This document shows positions 42,883 to 56,819 of a stretch of DNA of 64,000 nucleotides, piece by piece; positions within the stretch are counted from its first letter, which is position 1; each line of letters starts with the position of its first letter. A program made the position numbers and the translations under genes. Source of the DNA: Tillus elongatus (lineage: Eukaryota; Arthropoda; Insecta; Coleoptera; Cleridae); assembly GCA_964006375.1 (NCBI GenBank), contig OZ023265.1, forward strand, positions 112,795,084 through 112,859,083. Direction: 5' to 3'. Under the pieces are notes generated by a model, which did not search any database, was not told the DNA's origin, and was given only the letters and a program-made list of their open reading frames with translations.

Positions 42883-43004
42883 GGACCTGTCGGTTGTGCA
42901 AGGAGAATGAATAAAAATGCAAGAGATCCAAACGAAAGTACGGCAGAAAATGCAATCTTTGAAAAAGGAAGTGTGATACTTTAGCCAACGGAAACGTCGG
43001 ACGA

Positions 43005-43031
43005 GGGAGAGAGAGAGAGAGAGAGAGAGAA
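43005..43031. repeat. (GA)n microsatellite
   Basis: About 13 GA units in a stretch whose surroundings ([17 protein letters not shown] frame at 42930) may still be gag-like DNA. Confidence 0.9.
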
Positions 43032-43309
43032 GTATAGGGCCTGCAGACATTTTTGTTTAAGTAGAGTCAGCAGGGCAAATGAGCCAGTGCAACGGACGAG
43101 ATTCGCTTGAAGATCGGTCCAACATAATAGAGAGAAGAGAGGCCACCAGTTTTGCTGTCAGACTGCATATTTCAGTGAAAAGTGACCGCATGAAGACCTG
43201 TTGAGGCGTACGAGCTGATTCGGCTGGTTTTAAGGAGATATATGTTTTACAATCCAGTACCATGCAGGGGACGGTCACCGAAACTGCAGTAATTGTGGAG
43301 AGGTCTGTA

Positions 43310-43765
43310 TAAACATTTGGAACAGCTGAGGTATAATTGGGAAAATAATCACCACATAGATAAAGAAAATCTGAAACTTATCAAAAATGTTAGACAACCA
43401 GCGAAGTTAGATGCGTACGAAATCATCTAGGGTAATAGAAAACAAACATTTCTTAAACTGAGCTCCACTATCATTTATAGTCCTTTGTTTACACCCTCTC
43501 ATTGATATCGAAGAGATTCCGAAACTCGGCAGGTAAAAATTATAACGTGATCTCAAAAACGACCTCTGGCAGTTAAAATACAATACACAGAAGTTTGTCT
43601 GGGATTAGTGATGCTTTCTATCGGTCTTTATCTAAGACGTAGTATAAATCTGATGTTTATTGGTTAAGTAGGTTAGAATTGTTCATCCCCGGATGACGCT
43701 AAGTTTGTTAGTGAAACGATCGTCAGGTCTTTAAAAGATATGTTGTGGTGATTTGGGTTATCCAG
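43310..43765 (+). pseudogene. Penelope-like element 3' fragment
   Basis: ENNHHIDKENLKLIKNVRQP (about 43345-43404) with LDAYEII is the C-terminal block that follows the GIY-YIG endonuclease in Penelope-like elements. SPLFTPS ends the protein part. The downstream CCCCGGATGACGCTAAGTTT and GTGAAACGATCGTCAGG (43688-43730) are like the 3' non-coding end of such elements. A related fragment lies at 46.9 kb. The RT domain is missing. Confidence 0.6.
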
Positions 43766-44580
43766 GTGCACTTATCTAAAAGAAATTGTGCGGATTGCTT
43801 TACGTGAAAATTTTAATTTCTCTAATATATAATAGGCTATCTATTTTTTTATCTCCAATTTTTTTTAACATTGTCTTTCAAAACAAGAGAGCTGTGTCTG
43901 ATAGTGTGATTTCTTTGTGTAACCAATGCATTTATTTTTATTAGCTTTCCCAGTATAATTTAATCTGGGGTATATTCTCATAAAACAACAAAACTCGTAA
44001 TCACGTTCAAGTTATTCTTTTTTTGTGACAAAAGTGCACCGCATTAAATCTGATTAAGGACATATAACGAGTATCTTTTTAAACAAATAGTCAAACTCGT
44101 ATCTTAGGAATTCATACACCTGTGTTCAATAAACAAAAAACTTTACATACAAAAAACGGGCCCATGTTGGGATAACACTGGTGCGAAACTGTAAAATATG
44201 ATTCTTACTAAATCAAAACCAATGATTGGGATAAAAGGGATTTTAGGAATATCCGGGTCTGATGGTTGAGAATTTAATTTTACGTCGTATAAATTTTAGA
44301 CGGTATAACGTTTGAAACCGATCGAAAATGTTTTTTATGTGAGAGACAGCCATTGCATTTGAATCTGTTTTAGCGCAGTTTATAGGTTATGAAAATATTT
44401 ACATTTTAAAGACAAACGTATCCACGGAATTCCGTCATAACAAAATGAGCAATCCATAATTTTGTCACAAAGTTATTACAATGTAAAGGCTTGCACAATA
44501 GTGCATATCTATTAGCTTATTGAAAGTAATTGGTTACTTTTAATTTAAGAGGGTTTGAACTTAGCAATTTCGTTTTAGAA
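43766..44580. other. No gene recognised
   Basis: AT-rich; nothing clear. Confidence 0.5.
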
Positions 44581-44584
44581 GCGA

Positions 44585-45329
44585 ATGTTAATAAAAATCT
44601 TTCAAGTACGTAAAATAATCGAAAACATCGAGCACAACTATGTATTTTTTGAAAGGATGTGTAAAGATATAACGATAAACGATTATCTATGTCAAGAAAC
44701 GGACATCATTCAAATAAACAATCCACTACCATGCGAAGTACAATTATTGAAATACGTTAGAACAGATATTAATTGTGAACCGATCCCTGCAAATATCCAA
44801 AATTCAAAACTACAAAAATTAGAAAATAACAAACGGATGTTAGTCGCCCCAAAAGAAATTGTAGCAGTCAAACAGTGTGCCAATCAACGGGACAACATTG
44901 CATTACTAGGAACATACCTTATTGAACTACAACCAGAGTGCGAGATACAAATAGGCGATCAAGTGATTAGAATCCATCGAGATCTGAAGAATTGGTTTGA
45001 CCTAATAGAAATGCCGAAAATTAATACAAACTTTAAAACCACAGACAGTTTGGATTACCATATAAACTCTATAAAATTAGACTCAATCAATTTAAATGAA
45101 CTTAGTAATATTCATAGTGCTTTAAAAAAGCAACGTGAAAATCTTGAAGACATTACAATTTAACCAATACATCTCAATAAGTGTTAGGACAGTAATGTTA
45201 TATGTTGTGATTTTCATGTTAATTTGTTATTGTGTGTATAATCTAAAATTTAAAGAAATATTAGGAAAACGAACAAACTCATCAATCGAAGGGAACCATA
45301 ATCTACAAAACGACGAGATTGTGATTTAA
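44585..45329 (+). pseudogene. Env-like (fusion glycoprotein) remnant of an LTR element
   Basis: A 192-codon frame (44585-45163) has regularly spaced Cys residues and a C-terminal part like the ectodomain of F-type envelope proteins carried by insect errantivirus-like Gypsy elements. A second frame (45135-45329) supplies a hydrophobic membrane span of about 20 residues and a short basic tail. The two frames overlap but differ by one base, so a frameshift separates ectodomain and anchor. A stop lies just before 44585, and no signal peptide, cleavage site or upstream half is seen. It is an old, inactive fragment. The call rests on layout and composition. Confidence 0.5.
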
Positions 45330-45369
45330 ACATTGCATTCCATTACATGTTTCATCTTAATGACGGAGG

Positions 45370-45694
45370 AGTTATATGATCCTCATATCAACACCGTTGT
45401 ATTCTAGTAATTATCTTATATTATGTAATGTTCATCCATTGAGAGGATGCAATTAGTTGCAGCTCCCGGGGATATCAGATTTCTGTCAACACCACGTCAG
45501 GCTGGTCGATAGTATAGAGGAAATGATGACCAGCAGTTCTCACGAGAACGATTCCCTAACAGTTAAAGAAGTGGAGGAACATGGATTGCCATTAATTTTT
45601 GTTATAAGAAGTTAGTGTAGCTTTAGTTCTAGTCTAAGTGTAAAGTTCAATCATTAAAGTTTATAAAACTTCAACGAAGGGCTAAGTTACTTAA
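45370..45694 (+). repeat. Putative 3' LTR after the env remnant
   Basis: A purine run GACGGAGGAG (45361-45370) resembles a polypurine tract. The following 320 bp run from AGTTATATG to GTTACTTAATT, the AGTTA...TAAT-type ends used by some Gypsy elements. No second copy is present in the window to confirm it. Confidence 0.3.
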
Positions 45695-46603
45695 TTCCCG
45701 ATTAGGTATTAATTTTTTAGTGTATTGAGCTAAGTTCTTCAATTGGATGAATTTTTTTAAAGATTTTTTTTGCAATAAATTTTTAAATCATAGCATCTTT
45801 GAATACAGAATCAAGATATCTTTCAAGTGGGGTATCACAAGCTCCTACTTCTATTTTAAAATTTTGGGGTTGTCACTTAAAGAGCTTTGCATATATATGC
45901 GAGTGAAGTTCTCAGGCTGCACGATGTCATTTTTTTATAAAAAGTTTTTTTTTGTAACTATGCACAATAGTTGAGGGACTGCATTTATTCCCTTTGGCTG
46001 TTTCACACTGTATATCCCCCACAGTGAAAATAATCGACTCTTCCTGGCCTACTTTTGGAAGTCACCATAAAATTTCATTTTATCTAATACACAACATGAT
46101 AATACGATAAAATATAAATATATGCTGGAGGCTCTCTGGAGACATTTTCTTGTCATTTATAAACTACATTCAAAATGGCAATATTTTTTTCTTACAAGGT
46201 AAAATTTATTGTGTTGTCAAATTTTATATCACCTGCATTTGCCATGTGTACTTTGTACATACGGTTCGCTCACTAGGAATTGATACTTTATCACTTCGAT
46301 AGCGAATTCTCTTTCACTTTATGGTTGAACTTGTGACTTGAAATTTATTGCAAGGTTGTCTTTTAGTGAATTTAAACTGCTTGCTATAAAACGTATGATA
46401 TAGTTGCATCATCTCTTGAGGCCATGTGGATAAGCTAAGGTCATAAACTTCTTCACATCACATCAGATATCACTTTTCAAGGATGAAAAATTCTGTTTAT
46501 TGTTTGTGTTATTTCATCTCTCTCTTTCCCCCAGTTTTAATGTATATATAAATATGTGTAAGAGGAAATTGCATCGTACATTCATACAACTTGTTTTTGG
46601 TTG
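45695..46603. other. No gene recognised
   Basis: AT-rich; short frames only. Confidence 0.5.
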
Positions 46604-46610
46604 CACTAGA

Positions 46611-46703
<93 letters not shown>

Positions 46704-46710
46704 CTCTAGT
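46604..46710. repeat. (TA)n bounded by an 11-bp inverted repeat
   Basis: ACTAGAGTATA precedes and TATACTCTAGT follows the (TA)n tract (46612-46696). The whole block is a near-perfect 107-bp palindrome. Confidence 0.9.
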
Positions 46711-46907
46711 CGACATGATTTCTAGCTAAAACTCTGGAATTTAAAAAGCAAGGTCTTCTGATCACCAGTGAAGAGCAGCAGCTTGATTTTTTATTATTAG
46801 TGTTTAAAATATTTTAAACTAGAATGCATATTATGCAGGTATTTAATTGATACAAAGCATCTCAACTAATAAAGGTATCAGAAAAAAATGTTCTCACAAT
46901 CCTAACT

Positions 46908-47503
<596 letters not shown>

Positions 47504-47505
47504 TA

Positions 47506-48699
47506 CAGGACACTCCGTCTAATTTTGTGTATCAAGAATATCAGCGCCCCTAGCGGATAGTACTGATGTTACGTCGTTGGAGAACGTGTAACACTAGCAA
47601 TTGCTGGTGTTTAACTGTGTATAATTAAGTTTGAGTGGTGTTTTTTACAATAAATGTTAGTGGTTGGGTGTGTGAAATCTATAATTATTCGAAGTATAAC
47701 GTGCTAAATCTATTAAAGACATTTTATTGGTTTCTAAAGGATGGCGAAACCTGAATATGATTTTTTGTGGTTTTTTTTGTTACCAGCGATCTTTTTTTTT
47801 ACAAAATTCGCCTAATAATTAATACTAAACAATAACTATAACATGGATTGACGATGATTTTTTATTATAGATACAAGAAAAGAGTACTGTTTTCAAAAAC
47901 AACGGACCTGGATATAGTATTAAAGACACATGGTGCATTTTACATTTCAATGTCACTTCCAAAAGAATTTATTTATTGAAGCCGAAGACAAATTCAGAAT
48001 CACTTTTATGCCAATATGTAATATTTACCACCATGTATCTATTTATAGGTATAAAGACTTTTAATTATCTTCCCAAGACAAGTTTTTAAAGAGACAAGTA
48101 GAAATAGCAGATTCAGGCCTATAATAGATTTATTCACGGAAGTAAGAGTTAGTCTCGCCTTTCATCTGCACAATTTCTTAATTATGTACTAAGTATATCA
48201 GTTACATATTTTAAAATATTAGATTAATAAGACAGTTTTCATGTAGAGATATAGCAAATTGAGTACTATGCTACTATTTATACCTAGAACAATTATGTAA
48301 GGTAAGTACAGATTGTAACTTAATATCCTCAGAAACAGCTTTCAGTATGTTCCTATATATATACCCTTGAAATAGTAGTTTAACGACGGTTTAAAGGTAA
48401 TTATGATGAAATAAGATTATGGGTAAGGAAATTTGCAGAAATATTGATGCTGAATTCATTTAGGTTTCAAGCTGATTGTTGAGACAAATTCTATTTATAA
48501 CTATATAATCAGAAAATTTTCACTGTTTTGTCATGTACAAGCTTTTATATTCATCTATATATAAACGATTTGTCTACATTAAGAATATGCAGGTAAATAT
48601 ACAATTTAAATTACCCGCTCAGTTGTCAGTACTTCACGCGAGGTGGCGCTAGTGTACTTGTCACAAAAATCACCAATGCTAAAGCTTAGGAGTGTCCTG
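47506..48699. mobile_element. TA-flanked non-autonomous TIR element
   Basis: CAGGACACTCC begins at 47506 and its exact inverse GGAGTGTCCTG ends at 48699. TA borders both (47504-47505 and 48700-48701), and the match extends outward as CAA/TTG. Further inward the arms share a TAGCGCC.CCT.GCG block (47550 and 48655). There is no transposase. TA duplication fits a Tc1/mariner-type mobiliser. Confidence 0.65.
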
Positions 48700-48701
48700 T
48701 A

Positions 48702-50030
48702 TTGTCATTATATAGTATTTGGTATAACAGATACAGTCAGCTGAAGTGAATTGCACTCAATCCCCTAAATGTAGCCTAATTACACTCAATATTAAAGCAA
48801 GATAATAGAAAATGATTAAATATCACTGCAAAAGTATAAAAAAACGAGGTTATGACATCTTAGTAGTAACTGTATATACAATAAACAAACAAAGTTAAAT
48901 TTCAAATCGTTATTCATCAGAGCCGCAGTGTTATAGTGTAATTTCCTTTTTCTGTATGATATTATTTAAATCTAGGTTTCTCAAGGAGAACATTTTTAAA
49001 CTTAGATACCTTTACCTAAAAGCAATATGCTACTCATAAATATGGGGAAAATGTTCCTAGCATATTATACCTAATAAACAGGATATATCATGCAAGACGT
49101 TCCACCCTCTTTATGGGGTTTTACTCAGTGCCGCTACAATCCCTTAATTTAATCAATCTAAAGCTGCCACCTTTATTATAAAGCACCAGCTACCCTAAGA
49201 GCTTGTTAAGTCTGTCAGGTCTAAGTGATTGAAAATGTATTACCTAAAAATTTTCTTAGCCTCGTATACGTTAAAGGGGTCGGCTGACATAAACACCTTT
49301 ACAAAAACGTTCAGCCGTAATACGTGCTAACACATGTTTATAAAATTGGCAGCTTTATTTTTAAACGTTTAATGATTGTTTTATTTTGTATAGTTTATAG
49401 AATAAATCAAATCAGTCTCAGCATTTTTTCTTTGATAAGTGGAGAATGTTACATGTTTTTAATATTGAGCTTTATATCTTATTGTATGTAGCTCATTATT
49501 ATTAATTTTCTGGAATGTGTTTAAGCGTCCTCAAAAAGAAGAGTTCTCGATAAATTACGTTTTTTTTGTGTATATAGGTGGGACAGAAAAGTTGTGTTCT
49601 GGGCTAAATTTTGGATAAAATTGACAAGTTCAATTCAGAATTGCCATAAAAGTCAAAGCACTGCTTTTCTAATATAATACTGCATGGCCAAGTTATACAA
49701 TCATAGCAATCTTTGGCGCTGCGCGCGTGTTTGTGTGTGTAAAAAACAGGTTTGTTGTGGCTTCAGGCGAGTCCATTAGCCACAGGCAAGATCTTATCTA
49801 TATCAGCAAAAATGATTTTAAGGAGACTAATATAGGAAAAGATTTTCTTTAACACTGTATTGAAAATATTTGAAATCTCTTATACTGAGTGTCCTTGTTC
49901 GCCCATTTAGTTTTGTAGAATCTGAATGCTCATAGCGGCTATAAGTATTTAAAATTAAAAAAATATATAATTGAGTTGCGCTACTATAACCTAGGTGCTG
50001 GGTCACAACGTTAGAACTAAGCCTTTTTTC
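48702..50030. other. No gene recognised
   Basis: AT-rich; nothing clear. Confidence 0.5.
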
Positions 50031-50040
50031 TTTTTCTTCC

Positions 50041-50350
50041 CTCAGGCCGCGGACGAGCCCCAAGGGAAGAAAAAAAAGCCTAAGATACCACTCAGGTCTA
50101 GGGTTGAACATACTGAGACCTTAGATACGATATCTAGAGAGATTTGGGGAGTAGGCAGATTGAGACACCATAATCGAGCTACGACAACCTAACCTATCCT
50201 TATCCACCGCTCTAAGGAGTAGGCAAATTGAGGCCTACGAGTTCATTATCTTAACCCCTTGCAAATAGGTCTCAAACAGTAGCCGAAACGTCGAGTTTTA
50301 ATAAACTCTAGGCGCGGATCAACCCGAGAACCAATCTCACACTAATGGCC
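50041..50350 (+). pseudogene. LINE 3'-end fragment
   Basis: The frame after a pyrimidine-rich stretch reads KKKKPKIPLRSRVEHTETLD and then ISREIWGVGRLRHH before its stop near 50192. CAGTAGCCGAAACGTCGAG near 50277 and the AATAAACTCTAGGCGCGGAT stretch are typical of LINE 3' UTRs in arthropods. The clade is not clear, and a host exon (acceptor TTCCCTCAG at 50045) is an alternative. Confidence 0.35.
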
Positions 50351-50356
50351 GCAGGT

Positions 50357-50756
50357 TAACTTTATGGTTAACACACTTAACGTTTTAAAAGAATTTATTG
50401 ACTTAACAAAATACACACAAAATAATTATTGATATAAAATACAAATATAAAATTTAATGACAAAAAAAGTCCAGACTCTAGTAGTAATGTAGGAATCCCT
50501 GCCGTGGTCTAGATACTTTCTTATTTAGTCTCTTGTGGGGCGTGGATTTTAAGGCGGTTTCTACAAGAGTTGGCTGTTTTGAACGTGGTCTCTGCAGGTA
50601 GCTGTTTGTTGAGTTGGCCCTAGTTGTTTACCTATCCTTGAAGTATATTATTCTCTATTACGATTCTATTACATTTCCCATTAGTCAGCGGCCTTGGGTA
50701 TTGGATCGGGATCTGTTCTTATTTATATAGAGTGTATAATTTGGCTGTTTCTAACT
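50357..50756 (-). repeat. Putative 3' LTR (minus) next to env remnant
   Basis: On the minus strand the region starts near AGTTAGAAACAGCC, has a TATA-like TATATAAATAAG (50720s), an AATAAA near 50393 and ends close to AAAGTTAAC. This follows the env-like C-terminus directly, as a 3' LTR should. The first copy is absent. Confidence 0.4.
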
Positions 50757-53040
50757 ACAGCATCCTTTAGAAAAAGAAGCCTATGATTCGCTCCGAATGG
50801 AATCGCGAATCTAGTAATTGGTTTGGAGTCGGCGGTTCTCTTTTTTGATTTCTTCAGAATGTATCTTAAAGTTATTGTAATTATTGTTATTATTATCACA
50901 ATACAATTGCCCATATCATAGGATGGTATATGGGCAAATTGGTGGTTTCTGGAATTCTGCCATTGATTAATTGCTGCTGGGATTGTACATTATTCAAGTC
51001 GTGTAGTTGGACATTATTTAATTTTAAGTCTGGAAAGATGAGTGTTTTATTTGTTACCAATTCAATGTTTGGGAGATTAAATGACTAGTGTGTTTCAGAT
51101 GGCATTTGGACTAAGCTAAACATTTCTTTATTGATAATCGCTAATTTTGTTCTGCTGATTATTTTGGTTTTTTTGTTTTCTTCGCAGCTGAGTTTGATCT
51201 TTTTTCTTTTGGTGCCACTATGACGTATTGAATATTGTCATATTTAGAGACTGTCGTTTTTGTTATTTTGACAAGTTTTTGCTTGCAATTATTTATGGGT
51301 TTCTGGAATTTGATTCGTTTAATTTCGCATGAGTTGTTTTTGTTTAGTTTTGTTCGGTTGTCGTTTTCACAAAATTGTATTAGGTCTTTTAGATTTCAAC
51401 ATATTTTGTTTCTGTAAGCATAGTGTTGGCTGCCAAGGATTGGGTACTTTGTTCTAGGAACCAACATTCTAAAGGTGTATGGGTTCTTAGGGACTGGTAG
51501 TGCATACAATTGATAATAAATATAGTCTTATGAACCTACTAAAGGTTAATCTATTTGAAATATATTTTTAAAGTCATTTTGAACTATTTTTATTTAAAAT
51601 ATTTTTTCGTGAAGTGAAATGTCAGATCTTCTTACTAATCTTGATTTTGATATATATTTTTTAATGTTTTCTAATTATTTTTATATAACATTCTGGTTTT
51701 AGTGTTGACGTATGGTAAGTATTTAATTTTGAAAAGGTAATTTCATTTGCTGTTGTTAATATTATATTTTGTGCATTATTTAACAGACAGCTTATTTGTG
51801 TTAAGAATTCCAAATGTTTCACTCAAGGAAAATTTGTTAGTTGGTCACTTTTTAAACTATATATTGTATATTCCAAATCGCTTATTCTTGCTACGATAGC
51901 CTCTTGGCTTTGGTTCAAGTTTTCTATTGTTTGACTAAACTCTGTCATCAATGTTTTTAACTGTGAAATTGATTGTTAAAATGAAATTCTTATATTCTAT
52001 CCTGTACTTAATGTACTTAATCATGGCGCTTAAAATGTAATTGAAGTATGTTTTCAGTCTGCTAAAGTCACTGTATAACAACTATATGACGTCATGTAGA
52101 AGTCTGGAGGTAGTAATATTAGTCAACTCATCATTATGACTTTATATAAATTAAAGGAATTTATGCATATTTTGACGTTAATGTTACATTAACGTTATTG
52201 GTAATAGTGATTTTGGTATAATTATAAGTCGTTCTTCATGATTTTTTATTTAAGTTTGTGGCTTGATAATTTCTTGCTAGTGTTATATTTACAATTATTT
52301 GCAACATCCTAATAAATTATATAATTTCTCTTGTCCCCTTAAAATTAATGGTCACAGTGAAAATTTGGTATTTTAATTGTTTGTTTCTTTTGTTGCATTT
52401 ATAGTGTTATTAAATAAGTCTTTACGTCGTATCAGCCAGCCTTTTGTCATGCCTCGTTTACCATTAGCCGATAATTCAAGATCTAACTTCTTAAGTAATA
52501 TGAGTGGCTTGTTTCTTTAGTCTCTGTATTGAAAATTTTTCGTATATATATTTTTACACAATATTCACAATTTCTAATAAATTATATAAGTTTTTTCTTT
52601 AGAATTGGGAAATGGTATTTGTTTTGCATTCTTAAATATGTCTCTTTAGCATTTCTATGATTAATCTTACCCTCATTAAAAAGCATAATAGGGTCTTTAA
52701 GTTCTCCTGTAGTATTTATTTTTTTCCAAAACTGCTAAGCTTGGCTTTGAAAAAGAATCTATTTCTATTAATTTTCCGTTTTTCTGTTATCCATATCGTC
52801 TATATTAATTACTATTGATTTATTATCCATGTCCAATGGGTTTATTTCTGAACAAGGAAGTGCATTAGTTCTAATTTTATTAGCATTATTTTATATACAC
52901 TCCTTGTACAATTTTTATTATTATTGTGGTATTTCTAAGAGTTAACTAATAATATAATATGACTTGAGTTATGCTTAATATAATCAGATATATATTTTTC
53001 TATCATCCTCGTCCTCTAAAATTAGTAAATTTTCTTAAGT
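50723..53040 (-). pseudogene. Second env-like remnant of an LTR element
   Basis: A 63-codon minus frame (50723-50914) holds a strongly hydrophobic Ile/Thr span followed by a basic tail, as at the C-terminus of an env glycoprotein. Upstream (about 51700-51980) another frame has a heptad-like helical stretch (EFSQTIENLNQSQEAIVARI), as in the stalk of class-I-type fusion proteins. Many stops lie between. Farther upstream, similarity is not clear, so the outer limit is a guess. The element is dead. Confidence 0.4.
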
Positions 53041-53065
53041 AAAATTCAATAATCAGATATCTGTT

Positions 53066-53068
<3 letters not shown>

Positions 53069-53144
<76 letters not shown>
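53069..53144. repeat. (TA)n microsatellite
   Basis: About 76 bp, followed by the module at 53145. Confidence 0.97.
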
Positions 53145-53147
<3 letters not shown>

Positions 53148-53289
53148 ACCAATAACTAAAAAAAATTTGGTAGGAAAGTCTTTTGCAAGTGGCGTGGATA
53201 AGTTTCTTAGCTAGGAAAATCGGACCTGTTTTTCCTGGGAAATTTCGGGTTATCTTTCGGAACAATTCACTAATCAGGAGATCCCTATT

Positions 53290-53291
<2 letters not shown>
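53145..53291 (+). repeat. (TA)n-linked repeat unit, first copy
   Basis: CACACCAATAACTAAAAAAA, TTTGGTAGGAAAGTCTTTTG and CAGTTTC/AAGTTTCTTAGCTA blocks recur in the same order at 53353-53470, each copy directly after a (TA)n tract. Confidence 0.85.

Positions 53292-53352
<61 letters not shown>
53292..53352. repeat. (TA)n microsatellite
   Basis: About 60 bp between the two repeat units. Confidence 0.97.
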
Positions 53353-53663
<311 letters not shown>

Positions 53664-53819
53664 TGCCAAATACTTTGTGTGGATAACAAGATCTATTGTA
53701 TATTACAGACAAATATTAGATTTTGTTGACGCAAAATGGTCAAGAAATAACAGAATAATTACTTGGAAACTTTTATAGTTACTGTTCTTAAAGAGTCAAA
53801 GTCGCGATTGGAAACATCA

Positions 53820-55250
53820 AAATTAGCAATTTTTAGACGGAGAGCCTGAAACAAATACGGGCTATGTAAAGAAAATATCATAATAAGTGTCGTTTGCATA
53901 GCCTTAAGTTACAGCTCCAACCATCATTCTCAGCTACTCTGCTAAAATATTTTCAGAAAATTCATTTCAAATAAACTTTTCTCTGATTTGGCAGTAGTTT
54001 CAGTTATAGAGTATGTGGTTTAATAGTCTCTACTTTTTCGGGAAATTCCGTAGAAAAAAATCGTTATTGAGAAGATCGCGACTTAAAAATTTTAAAATAT
54101 TTCTAGTCGCTTAGGTGCATTTTTAATGTAAAGCTCAATATATCGGTTATTATACAAGATACAGGAAAATATTATAAGAGTTATTTATATGGTGTTTTGA
54201 GCAGCATCTTATAAAATTATGTTGACAATCACAGGTGGCCCATAAGTCGTTGGTAATAAAAATCTTCTTTATTAAATAGAACACGCCAATTATTGTAGCA
54301 TTACAGTTTGTGGCTAATGGACTTTGCTTCCAAGGCCATCCCTAGACTAACACACACATTTTAGCATTATTGCATTTTACATCCAGTTTTACTGCATGCT
54401 TGTAAGGCGAAAATTTTTATTTATATCGCCCATCGTTTACGAATTATATCCATTGTTTTTCAGCTTTTTACATTTTGGAACATATATCCAAAATGGTGGT
54501 ACGGTGTGTATACAATGTAAATTGGACTCGCTTAAGAATGGAACATTTAGGGAGGATTCCAATTATATCTACCAATAGATAGGCGAGTCTCATGAAAGTG
54601 ACGCATGCAGAGAGGTTTTCGTTTAATATAATTTCTCAAAAAAATCGAGATGCCGTATACCGAACGCTCTCAGAGTGACTGAATTTGGGATAAGTTGAAC
54701 TGTCATAACTCAATTTTTTCAAATTGAACAACTCCCTATACCTACAGACTAGTTTTGGAAATATTTTTTTGCATTTTCCTATTTTTTAAACTTAGGTACA
54801 GATTACTTATATAATCTTAATTTTATGTATGCTTTAGGCAATTTTTTTATAGAAAAAATAATTAGTCAATTTTCGTAGAAAATTTTTCCTAGAAATCATC
54901 GTTTAAATTCAATTTTCATATGAACTATTTTTGGGAGTTCCGTCGGAAAGCTTTTTGTGAATGATTATATCTTGCTTGATGGGTAAATAGCTTAACAGGC
55001 TCGTTGACCAGAAAAATCGGACCATTTTTTTGGGCAACATCTTAAGTTTATTTTCGGAAATTTTTTGTACATTTTCAAACAGTAAAGTTAGTTTGATGAA
55101 ATATGTTACATTGTTTTTACTATATAGGTTATACCTGTAACCAAATTTGATGCCTGTCTTCATTTAAAAAAATACATATTTGCTATTGAAAACATTTTTA
55201 TGAAAATTCGCTACTACAACACACTTGCTGCGTCCAGACTTTTTTAAATT
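53820..55250 (+). repeat. Long dispersed repeat, copy 2
   Basis: Shares ordered blocks with 13505-14490 (see there). It includes AAAGCTCAATATATCGGTTA, TTGTACATTTTCAAACAGTA, ACTATATAGGTTATACC and the end motif CACTTGCTGCGTCCAGACTT (55220). It is longer than copy 1, with about 400 extra bases in the middle. Confidence 0.7.
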
Positions 55251-55653
55251 CCACGATATTCGTAGGGGTTAAGTAAAACAATATCCAACTTACGTTTGCT
55301 AATACTGAGTACTCCGAGTTCATTCCTGAACCTTTGAAATTCGTAGTTAGCGTTAATTCTCATAGTCTATTGATTTATTACGTCAAGTTCAAGTTCAGTA
55401 GGGTGTCAGTTTATTGTACTACTTACACTAAAGTTATTTGTTTCTTCATTTGCTTTGACGTGCAGCTCTACATAATTGTTACTACTACTACTATCATTGC
55501 GTGGACTGATATTGTGGTTATTCGTACATGGAAAGTTTATTTTATTGCTTTTAATAATTAAACTGGGTGTCTTGTTTTTAAAATCAATATTTGCTTGACT
55601 ATTATTAAAAAATTTATTCCTATTAGACCTATATAATTATTTCTTGCCTACTA
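55251..55653. other. No gene recognised
   Basis: The 75-codon frame (55334-55561) is not recognisable. Confidence 0.5.
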
Positions 55654-55661
55654 TCCGTTGG

Positions 55662-56085
55662 TAGAGATAGGCATAACTGTTACATTTCTGTAACGTTACA
55701 GTCCGTTCCATTACAAATAAGTAACGTTCCAAAATAACGTTATTTTGGAACGCTACTGAATAAAGAGATATCTAAATTAATAATCACAAAATCGTTATAT
55801 TAATATATATATTTATATATCGTATATTTTATTTAAACTTGACTTAGCAATGGTGTTATGATGTTACCTGTTTACGTTAACTAAAACAAGAACAGGGTGA
55901 CAACGAAATTTTATTTCTAAATGTAAACCAATACATGTGAATATATGTATATAAGCTTATCTTTCTAATAAGTAAATATTTTATATTATTATTTTATTTA
56001 TATGTAATGAAATTTTCTGTTGTTATTATGCCTCTCCAATATAACTTAATATTGCTATGTAATAATGACGTACATACATAATGGG

Positions 56086-56173
<88 letters not shown>

Positions 56174-56571
56174 TATGCAAGTCGTTAGTTTCTTTCTGGT
56201 TTTGTTCCTGTAACCAATAACAGTACGATAGCGATATTACACTACTTACTACACAACGAGAGCAACAAAGAATGTGTTATTTTGTGAAATGCGAACGAGT
56301 TATAACGTTGCGCTAAAATAACGTTAGGTTAATAACAACACATCTCTAGGGTATAATATATAATAATTTGGCAATTCGTTACTTTTTTCTGGTTTCGTTC
56401 CTGTAACCAAGACAAGCACGATAACAATACTATATACTATAATTATACTAGTTACTTACTACGCAACGAGAGCAACAAGGAACGTGTTATTTTCTGAAAC
56501 GATAACGAGTTATAACATTGCGGCAAAATAACGTTATTAAATAACGTTACGTTAATAACGACACATCTCTA
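55662..56571. mobile_element. Non-autonomous hAT-type element, internally duplicated
   Basis: Flanks TCCGTTGG (55654-55661) and TCTGTTGG (56572-56579) match at 7 of 8 positions, as for an old hAT target duplication. The ends are TAGAGATAGGC and, read inward from the right, TAGAGATGTGT. The right part occurs twice in tandem (about 56170-56349 and 56355-56571), both ending in ACACATCTCTA. AACGTTA-type palindromic motifs abound. A (TA)n tract lies at 56087-56169. No transposase. Confidence 0.75.
56087..56169. repeat. (TA)n microsatellite
   Basis: About 83 bp, inside the hAT-type element. Confidence 0.97.
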
Positions 56572-56819
56572 TCTGTTGGTGACATTAAAGTTATCTTATC
56601 CCTATTATTATGTCTGGGATATCCATGAGCTGTTTTTATTAGAAAGAGAGTTTCGTAAATATTGTTATAAAAATTTGTATATGCTATTGAGGGGTTTAAA
56701 AGACTTTTCGTACTACAGGGAAATTGTTCCTTCCTAGTTACGGGACCCGTGGCGAGCAGGTGTTCTCTGCCGGGTAAACAGGATTTTAAGGAGCTTCAAA
56801 AATAATGAGCCGATTTTAA

